NCBI GenBank assembly: GCA_032622095.1
Contig: CP136067.1
Coordinates: 129,659,990-129,723,989, forward strand
Source: Siphonodentalium dalli
Taxonomy: Eukaryota > Mollusca > Scaphopoda > Gadilida > Siphonodentaliidae
DNA length: 64,000 nt
Direction: 5' to 3'
In this document: positions 27,301 through 42,300 of the stretch, one piece after another
Numbering within the stretch: the first letter of the stretch is position 1
Layout of the letters: every line of letters begins with the position of its first letter
The notes under the pieces: model-generated
Database searches by the model: none
The model's input: only the letters and a program-made list of their open reading frames with translations
Told to the model about the DNA's origin: nothing
Position numbers and translations under genes: made by a program

Positions 27301-30300
27301 ACCATTAGATGTAAGCCTTTCCGATGTATATAGCATCATGTATTGATTTGCTAGGTAAATCGAGTAAAATACACCACAAATTCCCGCCACAGATCGTGGG
27401 CGTAACTCATGTGGTAGGATTGGTATGCAAGCGGGCTTGGACTAAACGCCAGCATCGCCATCCCAATATCTTAGCTGGTTTTAGCACAAGAAGACTTGGA
27501 CTAATATACACTATGTACATAAGATATTTCAATAAGCATTGTGGTATCATATTACATATGGATTATATAAGTAACTAGCAGGGTTACCCGGCGTTGCCCA
27601 GGTTAATGCGATGAGAAACCATGTGTATGCTGTGGATATTTGTTGGGGATAGAGAATGCTCTTGCTTAAAAGTGTTATACGTTTTCTCATAAATTGTATA
27701 TTCAAATAGCATCATAAAACATGATTATTACAGTCATGGGATATAAGTAGTGGCTCACCTTGTCAATTGTCATTCTCTTTGTCGCGAATAATCCGTTCCA
27801 ACAATAATGAAGTATGTATTTATTTACAATTGCGTATACATTAGACGTTATAATATGATACATGAACATCATAAACACATTAGTTCGATAAAAGATGATA
27901 ATTGGGTTTTAAATATTGAGATGTATCAATCAATTTAGTGGGTTGGACTAAGGGTTCTCGAGGACACCTTTTAACATCAGTGAGCATTATTGTCATGACA
28001 ACTCAACACCTGCTTACTATTATAAGTTGGGAACATTTAGGTGAAGAACTTTCCTTGTACCATATCCAAATAAAAGTCCCCCAAATTCAAAATGGCGCCC
28101 ACAATGGCGGACAGATTTTGAAAAATCACCGAAATTCCCTCATATTCACATTATTTGGCATTATTGTCGAAACAACTCCACCCATGCTTACAGTTGAATT
28201 GGAATAGTGAAGTGAAGTAATTACCTTACATCTCATGCAATAAATGGTCTTCCAAATCGAAAATGGCGGCCAAAATGGCGACCGAAATTTGAAAACACGT
28301 CTACATTTCTTTACTGTCTTACGATGGGCGTTATTGTTTCGCGATTTCTACCCACCATTATATGTTGATATGTAATATTGATATTAAGTATTCATTAGGG
28401 TTTGGCAATTGATACTCACAGTCAAGATGGCGGTCAAACTGGTGGCCATAAATTGAAAAGAAGTCGATATTATCACATACTAATTTCAACTTTTTGTCAT
28501 AATATCGATCTGTATAGACGAAACGGTACATAATATAAGCCATCTATTAGTTCCAATATAAGTCGTAGCCATTTGGAAGGATGAAAACCCACAATCGCGA
28601 TGTGACATTTCAAAATCCATTCTTGAATATAAAGGGCCCATACTGGTCGTAACCGTATATAGGTGCGCCGAATAGTCAAATTATGACTTCCAAGAATCAA
28701 AACAACAGTACCTGAGCTTATTCTGATTTGCCACATTCAGCATTATCTGGACCAGTTTCCGTCTCTTCGTCAGATTAATCTATCTCGCTCACAACAACAC
28801 AGTTTTCTACACTTCTTTGTAGAAGGGTCCCACTAATCGGAATGTTTCAAACAATATGCCGGTGTCCAGCTCACGTGTTTGTTTCGAACGCTTTGAATTC
28901 TTATCCTTATTCTTGGCGAGCTTCATTCGTGGTATAGCTTATGATATAATTCAGATGCTACATATGGGGTATGGGCGTCATATTGTGCGATAAACTAGAC
29001 AGGTATTCGGTCTGTGCGTATACTAGCTTGCATAAGGACCTATCTATCTGCGTATTTTCAGCTTTGGTGAGCTAATGGGGATAACCACATGTACACCTGG
29101 TGATCTTCACAAACAGCCACTTCTCAATATATGGTTCATCAATTCACATACTCATCTAATGCACTGACGTACCCGGACAACTTCTGTATATTGCTTCGAA
29201 CTAGCAGGGTTACCCGGCGTTGCCCAGGTTAATGCGATGAGAAACCATGTGTATGCTGTGGATATTTGTTGGGGATAGAGAATGCTCTTGCTTAAAAGTG
29301 TTATACGTTTTCTCATAAATTGTATAATCAAATAGCATCATAAAACATGAGTATTACAGTCATGGGATATAAGTAGTGGCTCACCTTGTCAATTGTCATT
29401 CTCTTTGTCGCGAATAATCCGTTCCAACAATAATGAAGTATGTATTTATTTACAATTGCGCATACATTAGACGTTATAATATGATACATGAACATCATAA
29501 ACACATTAGTTCGATAAAAGATGATAATTGGGTTTTAAATATTGAGATGTATCAATCAATTTAGTGGGTTGGACTAAGGGTTCTCGAGGATACCTGGCTA
29601 TCTCCATGAAGATACAGATGTTTCAAAGAAATTTCCAGGTGCTCCTCTGTTCATGGTGCTATATATTGGCTAAATATTCTCAGTTTAAACGAAATGTTGA
29701 TGCGCATAAATATTAGCTACATGTGCCAGGCACAGAGCGAGATTTTGAGTTGTTTATGTCAGTCGAGGAGTCTGTTATAAAACCCTTGTCAGATGTGCAG
29801 TATTGGGAGGATCCTGAAAAGTCTTATGCTACTAACTGCATTTTCTTGTGTATCAGAAGAAACTATAATTGACTGCACACTGTGACCACTATTTTTGAAC
29901 AGGCCTTCCATATCTCTTGACAAATTGTAACTTTTTTTGTGGAAACTGTATTGAATGGAACAGACTCAATTTTGTTATAATATATATGCAATCCTCTGAC
30001 GGTTCGGGGTCTCTCAGTTTGCACGAATATATGTATCTCTTCAATATAATGATAAATATACGTTTAATGCTTCTTCTATGTATCTCTTTTTGCTAGCTTA
30101 GTTTGTGAATGCCCTGATTGCTATTCCCATATCAATATGACAGTTAAGAAGATATAATTGTTCAAGTGACTTAAGTGGGTCACCATATGTCGGGATTGTG
30201 AAATGTGAACGTCCAAAACTACTTAAAATGATATGGAGATGGCCTGGGTGACTGTATATAACTTATATGTGGATAAAGGCGAATAGCAATCTTATCAATG

Positions 30301-33300
30301 ATAGTGCATATCCGCTCGCCATCCGCGACGCAAACGACACCAAATGTGATTTAATTCATGGTATATCATTAGAGAAAAACGTGTATGAATTCGGTGGAAA
30401 TTGGTGCCAAATAAATTTGTACCAGCGTTTGCCTCTTTTGACATATTTAAACCACTCCCATTAGACTCATGGATGCATGATATACTGGCGATGATTTTAT
30501 ATATGTTTGGTGGTAATCAGCAACTAAACAAATTCTGAGGATAGTTATGACCCATATCTCTCACCCAACCGACAGCTATTTGACGTCTTTAAATCACACG
30601 ATGATATTCCTCGTATCATAGAGAAGAATAATATATCAATTTCGTGGAAATCTGGGCTAAAATTAGTTTATTAAATCAATTGTTGATGCAATGTTGAGTC
30701 GAACAACGCCATATTGCGAAGGTGATTATGTACTCGTTTGGTGGAAATCGGCGACAAAATTATTTCGCGATATAGTTTTAATTTTGCCGACCTCCCCCTT
30801 TTCTTCCCCTTACACCAAAAGCGTCATTTTAGAAAACAATTACCCGCACCGTTATCTTCCTTGTAAACAGTTATCCCTCTTAGAACGCCTTGGTGCCATC
30901 TCGATTGTACCGCGTGAAGTTATATATAGAACGCACACAGACAGACAGACAGCACGATTTGATTTCTTGTAATTAGTACTAAAAATATTTTGTATCAGTA
31001 TTGGTGACCCTCCCGTCCCTATTTCAGTCTCAAGCTGCACACACTAAGACTCATTCGAGATTAGAGATGCATATATATGAAATTGGTGAAAATTGGCGAG
31101 TATACAAATTTAAGGTCCCCATATCTCTCACCCATAGGGCACAAATTTGGTGTATCTAAATGACACGATAAGATTCCTCGTATCACAGAGAAGAATATGA
31201 ATTAATCTTGTGGAAATCGGCACTAAACATATAGATATAATTTGTTGTGACCCTCTCATCTCTATACATCACTGACTCGATTGGCCCAACTTATGACATC
31301 CTTAAACCACACGATTATACTCCTGATATCATGGAGATGATTGTTTATAAGTTTGGTGATAATCGGCGACAATTTTTATCAAATTTGGTGCCAATCCACA
31401 CCCCCATCTCTCAAACAAACAGCACCACTATATGGCGTCTTTAAATCACACGATTAGATTTCTCGTATCTTGGATAAGAACGTGTAGAGAAAAACGTGTA
31501 TGAATTCGGTGGAAATTGGTGCCAAATAAATTTGTACCAGCGTTTGCCTCTTTTGACATATTTAAACCACTCCCATTAGACTCATGGATGCATGATATAC
31601 TGGCGATGATTTTATATATGTTTGGTGGTAATCAGCAACTAAACAAATTCTGAGGATAGTTATGACCCATATCTCTCACCCAACCGACAGCTATTTGACG
31701 TCTTTAAATCACACGATGATATTCCTCGTATCATAGAGAAGAATAATATATCAATTTCGTGGAAATCTGGGCTAAAATTAGTTTATTAAATCAATTGTTG
31801 ATGCAATGTTGAGTCGAACAACGCCATATTGCGAAGGTGATTATGTACTCGTTTGGTGGAAATCGGCGACAAAATTATTTCGCGATATAGTTTTAATTTT
31901 GCCGACCTCCCCCTTTTCTTCCCCTTACACCAAAAGCGTCATTTTAGAAAACAATTACCCGCACCGTTATCTTCCTTGTAAACAGTTATCCCTCTTAGAA
32001 CGCCTTGGTGCCATCTCGATTGTACCGCGTGAAGTTATATATAGAACGCACACAGACAGACAGACAGCACGATTTGATTTCTTGTAATTAGTACTAAAAA
32101 TATTTTGTATCAGTATTGGTGACCCTCCCGTCCCTATTTCAGTCTCAAGCTGCACACACTAAGACTCATTAGAGATTAGAGATGCATATATATGAAATTG
32201 GTGAAAATTGGCGAGTATACAAATTTAAGGTCCCCATATCTCTCACCCATAGGGCACAAATTTGGTGTATCTAAATGACACGATAAGATTCCTCGTATCA
32301 CAGAGAAGAATATGAATTAATCTTGTGGAAATCGGCACTAAACATATAGATATAATTTGTTGTGACCCTCTCATCTCTATACATCACTGACTCGATTGGC
32401 CCAACTTATGACATCCTTAAACCACACGATTATACTCCTGATATCATGGAGATGATTGTTTATAAGTTTGGTGATAATCGGCGACAATTTTTATCAAATT
32501 TGGTGCCAATCCACACCCCCATCTCTCAAACAAACAGCACCACTATATGGCGTCTTTAAATCACACGATTAGATTTCTCGTATCTTGGATAAGAACGTGT
32601 ATCAATTTGGTGCCCATGTCCCTTTCAATGCAACCCTGACTCGAATGAGGCCACATTTGACAGATATAAGCAACACCATTAGACTTCTCATACCATGGGG
32701 ATGATTTTGCATAAGAGTGGTGGCAATCGGCGACTAAACCAATTATTATCAAATTTAGTGCCCACCCCCTCCCAATCTCTCAACCAAAAGACAACAATTT
32801 GGCGTTGTTAACTCGCACAATTAGATTCCTTATATCATGAAGAAGAATATATATCAATTTGGTGGAGATCGGCGCTAAAATTAGTTTTTCAATTTTGGTG
32901 CCCCTCTCCTCTTCCGTGCATCCCTGACTCGAACGACGCCACTTTTAAACCACACCGTTGGTTTTTTCATATCATGGGGATGATTATATATAAGTTTGGT
33001 GGAAATCGGCGACAGAAAAACAATCTGCCCCTCCCCCTTCCGGGCACCACTGACGCGAACGGCGCGACTTTTGCCATATTTAAACCACACCATTAGATTC
33101 CTCATATCATGGGGATTATTATGTATAAGTTTTGTGGCAATCGGCGACAATTTTTTTTTCTGCCCCTCCCCCTTTTCTGCCCCTGACAACAACGGCGTCA
33201 CTTTAGAAAATTCTAACCCCGACCATTATCTTTCTCGTAAAAAGCTACTCCTAGTAGACCCTTTTGGCATCATCTAGATGGTCCCCTGTAAATTTCTATA

Positions 33301-36300
33301 GAACACAGACAGACAGACAGACAGACATTCGCAAATATAGATATAGATATATTCATTATTAAAATCACGAATATATCTGTCGATCAACTCACACAAATAG
33401 TGATATATATAATAATAACTTGAATAATTACATATAGATGTAAATGCTGTCAATGCCAGATCATCAGTATAGTAAGTTATTATCTCAATTTTCTGAAGGC
33501 TAATTTTAGAAATATACTCACCCTCTTTAGGAGAGATATATTGGCTATAGATATCAAACCATAAAACTTTTCTCGCATTGGAGATAGCCAATAGTATTTA
33601 GCAGCGTGAATTTCGTTACTTATTCCTTATTCCTTATTAAAAAAAATTGGAAAAATCTGGCAAATGACCGCGGCAACGTCTTACGTAGGCCGAGACAAAA
33701 TTTCCTGTGAAAAAAAAATTCTGGAAAAACGTTCAAAAATGCCTCGAAAATAGGCAAAGTCCGAAAATGAACGGAAATTGGCCGAAACAAGTGGTGGGTC
33801 ATTAATGGCTAATGGGCGGAATTTTTTTTAGGTCGAGTTCGAAAAAGTGGGTCGAATCCCAGTTTTCGCTCTGCTCGGTCGGGAAAATTTCGGAAAATGT
33901 GGCAAACTATCACATATTAAAAAATGGCCACCTGGGCCGAACTTTTTGGGCCGAAAAGTTTTTGGGTCGAGTCCGAAAAAGTGGGTCAAATAGAAATTCC
34001 CGCTCTGCTCGGTCTGGAATATTTGGGAAAATGTGGCAAATGACCATGGCAGCGTCTTAAGTAGGGCGAGACAAAATTTCCTGTGAAGAAAAAGTGGGAC
34101 GAATTTCAGTTTTCGCTCTGCTCGGTCGGGTAAATTTCGGAAAATGTGACAAACTGACCCATATTAAATGGCCACCTGGGCCGAACTTTTTTGGAAAATG
34201 TGGCAAATGATCATGGCTACGTCTTGGGTAAAGACTCGACTTTTGGCAGCAGGAACTTCTGAAACACATCAGGAAACTCAACTGGAAAGGCGCCCGCGTA
34301 TAGGTCTGTCTGTCTCTGGATACGTTTTCGGCCCAAAACGTTCGGCCCAGGTGGCCATTTTTTAATATGTGATAGTTTGCCACATTTTCCGAAATTTTCC
34401 CGACAGAGCAGAGCGAAAACTGGGATTCTACCCACTTTTTCGGACTCGACCCAAATTTGAAACTTGGTATGTGGGGGTACCTTCGGCCGGGGAGTGGCAT
34501 AAACCTATTAATTTGCCCGTGCGACGTGGCCTCGACCTTGAAATCGGGTCATTTCAAGGTCAAACGCCCGAATATCACGGGATTTCGATGAAACATAGTA
34601 TGTGGGGATACTTTCGGTCGGGGAGTGGCATAGGCCTATTAATTTGCCCGTGCGACGTGACCTTGACTTTGAAATCGGGTCATTTCAATGTCAAACGCCC
34701 GAATATCACGGGATTTCGATGAAAATTAGTGTCTAGGGATACTTTCGTATGGGGAGTCTCATAAGCCTATTCATTTGCCCGTGCGACGAGACCTTGACCT
34801 TGAAATCGGGTCAATTCAAGGTCAAATCGCGAATTTTGATGGGATTTCCACGAAATTTGATACATAGGGTTACTTTTGTCCACTGAGTATTTTTGGACGG
34901 GTCAAATCGTGACCCCAAACTGACCTTGACCTTCTAAATGATCAATTCAATGTCAAATCGGCTAAAACCGGATGTATTTCGACGGGCACGTTTGTCGGGT
35001 ACTTTTGTCCGGGCAGTGTTTTGGACTGGTCAAATCGTGTCCCCACTTGAACTTGATCTTCAAAATGGACAATTCAATGTCAAAGCCCGGACGAAGTCGG
35101 GTCACCTTCTAGTGTGTATATATGTGTGTATATATGTGTGTATGTGGGTACTTCATAGAATCGAAAACGGCTGGTCGGATCGAGCTCAAATTTCGTATAT
35201 AAGGGTAAAATCCGAAGGGGATCGTTTTGAATTGTTAACCGACTAACGCTCTTTATTGCCATCGGCAGTTTGCTTGGTTTTGTTTACCGAGCGACGACGG
35301 CCATTTATTCGACCAGTGCATTAGTCGCATTCATTCGATAGCATCGGCAGTTTGCTTGGTTTTGTTTACCGAGCGACATCATTCGATAGCATTCTTTTCC
35401 TACGGCCATTAATTCGATCAGTGCTTTACTGTCATTCATTCGATAGCATTGCATTCATTCCATCAGTGCATTTTCTGCAAAAGTCAGACTGCTTTCGATC
35501 AAACAATATTCTCTGTCGCACTCATCTACGAATCCATTGCAATCGACCTATTTTTAGAACGCAACACATGTCGCGTTGGTAATGGGGGTGCACGGTGGGA
35601 TTAACTTAAATATGTTTTTTCTTGGAAGAAGCTAATTTCTCGCTGTTTCATCGTATAATCTTACGGGACTTCCACGAATCTTCGGGTGGCCCCCAAGCCG
35701 TGAATGCCAACAACAACGACAAATGTTTCATCGTATAATCTTACGGGACTTCCACGAATCTTCGGGTGGCCCCCAAGTCGTGAATGCCAACAACAACGAC
35801 AAATGTTGGACTTTTCGTGTGCCCCCAAGCCGCGAATGCCAACAACAACGACATGGTTGGACTTTGTTGGCGAGAAAACACACAATGCTATTTTCTCTTT
35901 ACGGCAATGTGAGAATCTTCGGGTGGCCCCAAGCCGTGAATGCCAACAACAACGACATTGTTGGCATACCTCTTTTAGGGACGGGTATCATAATCCCTCT
36001 TGATTAAAAAGACAGAATTAACTCATTGAAAAACTAAAAATGCAAAAATGTCATGTTTCTGACCAACCACGCCAGTGGCGGGCTAACCTGCTAGTTTTCT
36101 TATAAATGGAAATGATCTGGCGAAATTTATCGAAAAATGTCAAATTTTACCACATTCGGTCGCCATTTTGTCCGCCATTTTGAATTTTGACAATCGAATT
36201 GTCTGTCATGACAACAATAATAATTAGTTTATGTTGCATGTTTCTGCCATTTTTATCACTTAAATTTAAATGCCATGCAAGTGTGTATTCCATAAGGAAC

Positions 36301-39300
36301 GGCAAATAACTTACAGTGGACAGAATCCATGCACTCCCATAGCATACGCAAGAATATGGTAACATGTACCACCAATACATTATGTCGATGTTTATATTCT
36401 GAAGGAGAATAAATACTATTAATCCAAAGAGATGGTAATCTGATTGCATCCTGTAGTTTGTCAATTGGTCAGTGGCTTGGTCCTAGGTCAGTCACCTGTG
36501 CCAATGGCTTAAACTTGTAAAAATTGATACACATGAGACCATGCATAAGTAATTGTTATTTATGTACTAAATTACAATCATCATATTGTTCTTGTAGACG
36601 GGGGTGTTGAGTGCTGGCGACATTGATAAGGTGATGACAGACGGACTTGGTCCTCGGTATGCCGTCGTTGGTCAACTGGAGTCCATGCACCTCAATGTTA
36701 ATGGTAAGTAGTTTCTTCTTCACATACAACATTTAGACGATGTATTAAAGCTCCCAAATTACTATTTCTTTGGCTTGGGGGGGGGTAAAATATTTGATTC
36801 GAGTCGAGGAAACCACCCATCAAAGCTCATAGAGATCTGATATCAATTTTGGAAATGTGTTATTTCTCGAAATGTATACTTATTTGTGGCCCGAAAAAAA
36901 GTCCTCAAACCGACGGTCTTGGACAAAATTGCGGATGAAGATGGATAACTCTAATATCAAGTGGTAATGCGGCCAAACTTCATGATAATCAAGTGAAAAT
37001 ACGGCCATATTTCGTTGAACAACATGTTGATAAATAACACGTTTTTGGGAAATTGTATACCATAGTTGACGGCGGTTAGCATTATTTTGTTGTAATTAAT
37101 CGATTCTGATAACTAAAGCGTATTTTTGAAGAAATATTGTTGTTGTTGTTGTTGTTGTTGTAACTTGATGATATGGGGACCGTCTGATCGGATTGAGTAC
37201 CTTTAAGGCCCACTTATTTTTTCGAATACCCAGATAACTTTATACCCAACATATTCCATGTTATATACCATTTGGAAGAGGAACCAAAATATATATATAC
37301 TAGCCGATGAGCCCGACGTTGTCGGGTGGTGAACAAGGTATATCTTCTTACAGTCAAGCCTTGAAATAGTGTGTCTGTCATTTGCAGAATGAGGTCCCCA
37401 GAGGGTGAATTTAGTGATGCTACCCCGCATAGCGGGCTAGCATCACCAAATTCACCCTCTGGGAACCTCATTCTGCTGAGGTATACGACGACATGTAGAT
37501 GCTTTGTAGTATTAGCTTGTTGTCGAATCCCCTACATAGTACATACCATATATGTTATATTGTAGTCACTTTTCCATTAATTATATGGATTAAATACTGT
37601 TTGCACAAACGTAATATGGTACACAAATAGTAAAAACTCCTTCCATTATATCACACTATAATGGTTATCATCGAAATATATTACTCACATTTTGACGTTG
37701 TCCGGGCTATTCAAAAACCAAATTTCAAGTCGATAGCTCCACCCGTTTTCGAGATCTGGTCTGCGCATGCGCGAAGCTTGCGTCGCACGGGCTCGGCGAC
37801 CCGATAAAAATCGTATCCGGTGCAAGATACATTCACATAGCAAATTTCAAGTCGATAGCTCCACCCGTTTCCGAGATCTCGTCTGCGCATGCGCTGCACG
37901 GGCATCGAACGGGCTCGCCAATACGACAAGGACGACCGCCTGGTCAAACTACACACACGTACCAAGTTTCGTCCCGATCGGTCGAAAAGACAGCACAACA
38001 CGCATTTTTGAACCCGTCCCTCAAAGACTGACCCGATGAAAAATTCCCCTGTTCCTAGGACATATATGACACAACAACCCATTCTGCCTTTTTAATCGAG
38101 ATAATTGCATTCCGTGTTTCGTTTTGCATCCGTATTTTACGCATGGGTAACCGTTTAGCAGCTTCGATTGTAATAAAGAGCGTTAATCCTTAACACCTCC
38201 GAATATGGTCAATATAAAGATCGTTGATGCCTTAACCCCCGAAGTGGCGTTTGCGGTGATTTTGATGATTGGGAGTGGAGAATCGGTGCTCAGAGCTGGT
38301 CCAAAATGCGACGTCGACGATTCCCGTGGGATTTTACCTTTAGATAGGAAGTTTGGTCTCGATCGGTCAACCCGTTTTCGATTCTATAAAGGACATACAG
38401 ACAGACAGAGGTCTTCAAAATATATATGAGACTAGCCGATGAGCCCGACGTTGTCCGGGCTATTCAAAAACCAAATTTCAAGTCGATAGCTCTACCCAGC
38501 CCGACGTTGTCCGGGCTATTCAAAAAACAAATTTCACATCGATAGCTCTATCCGTTTCCGAGATCTGGTCTGCGCATGCGCGAAGCTGGCGTCGCACGGG
38601 CTCGGCGACCCGATAAAATTTGTATCCGGGGTAAGATACATTCACATACCAAATTTCAAGTCGATAGCTCCACCCGTTTCCGAGATCTCGTCTGCGCATG
38701 CACGAAGCTGGCGTCGCACGGGCTCGGCGACCCGATAAAATTCGTATCCGGGGCAAGATACATTCACATAGCAAATTTCAAGTCGATAACTCCACCCGTT
38801 TCCGAGATCTCGTCTGCGCATGCGCGAAGCTGGCGTCGCACGGGCTCGGCGACCCGATAAAATTCGTATCCGGGGCAAGATACATTCACATACCAAATTT
38901 CAAGTCGATAGCTCTACCCGTTTCCCAGATCTCGTCTGCTCATGCGCGAAGCTGTCGTCGCACGGGCTCGGCGACCCGATAAAATTCGTATCCGGGGCAA
39001 GATACATTCATATACTAAATTTCAAGTCGATAGCTCCACCCGTTTCCCAGATCTCGTCTGCGCATGCGCGAAGCTGGCATCGCACGGGCTCGGCGACCCG
39101 ATAAAATTCGTATCCGGGGCAAGAAACATTGATATACCAAATTTCAAGTCGATAGCTCAACCCGTTTCCCAGATCTCGTCTGCGCATGCGCGAAGCTGGC
39201 GTCGCACGGGCTCGGCGACCCGATAAAATTCGTATCCGGGGCAAGATACATTCATATACTAAATTTCAAGTCGATAGCTCCACCCGTTTCCCAGATCTCG

Positions 39301-42300
39301 TCTGCGCATGCGCGAAGCTGGCATCGCACGGGCTCGGCGACCCGATAAAATTCGTATCCGGGGCAAGAAACATTGACATACCAAATTTCAAGTCGATAGC
39401 TCAACCCGTTTCCCAGATCTCGTCTGCGCATGCGCGAAGCTGGCGTCGCACGGGCTCGGCGACCCGATAAAATTCGTATCCGGGGCAAGATACATTCACA
39501 TAGCAAATTTCAAGTCGATAGCTCCACCCGTCTCCGAGATCTCGTCTGCGCATGCGCGAAGTGGGCGCCGCACGGGCTCGCCAATACGACAATTACGACC
39601 GCCTGGTCAAACTACACACACGTACCAAGTTTCGTCCCGATCGGTCGAGAATCGTAGAGTTGACATACATACATAGAGACAGACAGACAGACAGACAGAC
39701 AGAGGTCTTCAAAATATATTCCACCAGAATACGGAACAGCTTTTACCTAGGAGTGTCTACCAAGTGTTAGAGATTCGTTCCAAAACTTTCCCCGTTGTCA
39801 ACCCAGAATGCATCAGAATTCAAATTAGAAGATAGAGTTATTCCCCCTTCCATTGAGAATAATAGACTTTACAGTCAGTCCGGATCAAAATTTAGCAGAG
39901 AACACACCTCGGCCCGGTACCTCGGCAAAAACAACATGTTCCCAATTTATTCGACCGGATCAGTTCATATAATACAATATAAAACGTATTTAGGAAGAGA
40001 TAGAGCATCTTATATACTAACACAGGTCGGGTCCTTATTCGGAGATCTCCGGCCAACTCACACTATATATAGTTTTGGTCCCCTTTCGTTGGGATATCAT
40101 CCCATTTTTCATCTCCATATGAGGGTCTTGGTGGGTCCAAACTGAATTTACTGGAATTTGGTCTGGAGATTTACTGGTCTGGGGTATGGGACAGGTTCGC
40201 ATTTGGAATCCGACCGACAATTATTCACATGAGTTATGACACCTTGTTGATTAGTTTCGGGCGAATGTGCCACGCCCTTAATAAAGAGCGGTTAATTTAT
40301 TAATTGCTTTTTACACAGGAATATGATAAAGGCCGGTTAATCCAAGGTAGTTTAGACTGTTATATTCTATTATTTTGTTACTTTTATCCTGGCATTTGTA
40401 AACTGCCGCAAGGTAGACTGCTCGGGACACCATTAGTGAAGTTTCCACTACTGGAGTCCAAGACAGGGGTGCCTCTACTGTGGGACTGGGATACGAGAAT
40501 GCCCCCTGCTCATATATTATAGGTATCACACACAAAAAAAAGCAAATAAGGGGTGCAAGTGAAAGTTTCTTTCAGACCTCCACAGCCTCTACCGCCTCTG
40601 TTAGGAAAACTGCCAATGAATCAGGGGGGTGGGGGTCTGAATTTTTTTTCAGGCACGTATGCTGATTTTTAACTTTCGACCCTTGTGACCCACCCACCCC
40701 CGCGTCCAATTTTTTTTCCGTTTTCGGCAGTTTTTTCCGACCATTTTTGGACACCCACCCCTTTTAACACTTAAACAGAGATATCCGGGGGGAATTCACT
40801 GTAAACAGCTGTATATGAATTTATGTGCATAATATTTGTCATTGATGTTAACATTGACATGTAAATAGGAACGAGTCATTTTGGGGGTCATTCGGCCAAA
40901 ATAACATGGTTGCCTGTAGCCATCTTGGATTTCAAAATTTGCAACAAAATACAACACGATAACTGCCTGGAGTCAGTTTAGCAGTTAGAATTACATTATT
41001 TCTCTTATTCTAACGTTTTTTAAACCAAACTCATTGCAAAAACAGTCCAAAAACTTGCAGGAAAAAGTTTTTGAGTGGACCACCCACCCACCCCGGCATA
41101 CGTACCCGAAACAAATTTGCCCCCCCCCCCCCCCTGAATGAATGGGAACTCTTTTGATGATATATTATATGTCTGTCGTCTGCTTATATTCCATGAACAT
41201 CCATTCGGAGGAAGAATAGACCATTGTAATGTATACTACATGTATTATAACTGGGTGGAATAATTCATAAAGTGTATCAATATAACTTTAGAGGAACAAG
41301 TTATTCGACTTATAGTCCCAAATGAATTGCAGGCACTCAATCCGATTAAACACCCCTAAACTACTATTTCTTTGGCTTCGGGGGTAAAATATATTTGATT
41401 CGAGTCGAGGAACCTACCCATCAAAGCTCAGAGTGATCAGATATCGATTTTTGAACTTTGTTATTTCAATTGTTTGTGGCCCAGAAACACGCCATCAAAA
41501 TGATGTTCTTGTTCAAAACTCCGGATGAAGATGGATAACTCTAAAAACAAGTGGACACTCAAGTGATAATACGGCCATATTTAGTTGAACAAAATGTTGA
41601 TAAATAATACGTTTGGGAAATTTGTTACCATAGTTAACAGTGGTTAGCATTATTTTGTTGTCATTAATCGATACTGATAACTAAAGCGTATTTTGAAGAA
41701 ATGTTGTTGTTGTATCTTGATGATATGGGGACCCTCTGATCGGATTGAGTACCTTTGATGATGTATTACAACAATTTGAAGTCAGCAATACAATTAAGTC
41801 ATATTTATGTGGGTATAACATGAGAACATTATCCGTTTGAAATCTGCTAACGTTCCATGCAGCATTGAACACTAAAATTGTTTCTGTCTTTGTATCATAA
41901 TGACTGTAGATATTTGTAAATTTCGAACTGTATTGCAATATATTATCCTAGGCTATGTCTTACCATACTGACAGAGAGTATCAATTATTGAGCTTCGAAT
42001 CAATATGCACTCCGATATCTGGTCCTGCTAATTTGCCATGATGCGGTTGGCCGGGTCCTGCTGAATTGCTCTGATGCTGTTATGACAAACTGATGCTGTT
42101 AAAAAAAAGTACATGTATCATTATTTTTTATAAAGTTGTCATGTGTGTGGTTTTCGAATAATCTGAGCATTTCAAGGAAAAGCCATTATTTGTATCAAAT
42201 ATTCGAGAAACATATATTTTTGCGAAATAGTTGTAAAACTAATTGTATTAGTTGTTGAAAATCGACTCTAATCAATTTGGCTATTCATGTCGTTTTTCAA

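Larger units (their letters stand above)
27969..33603 (-). repeat. Right arm of the large inverted duplication
   Basis: Inverse copy of 19001-22928, extended by a ~590-bp segment (about 30176-30790) and an internal 1115-bp tandem duplication (30371-32600). The unmatched spacer between the arms is 22929-27968. Confidence 0.85.

Noticed and set aside
37711-39592. Repeated ~94-codon frames such as [16 protein letters not shown]
   Set aside because: These are translations of 122-bp repeats. The period is not a multiple of three, so the frame shifts from unit to unit.
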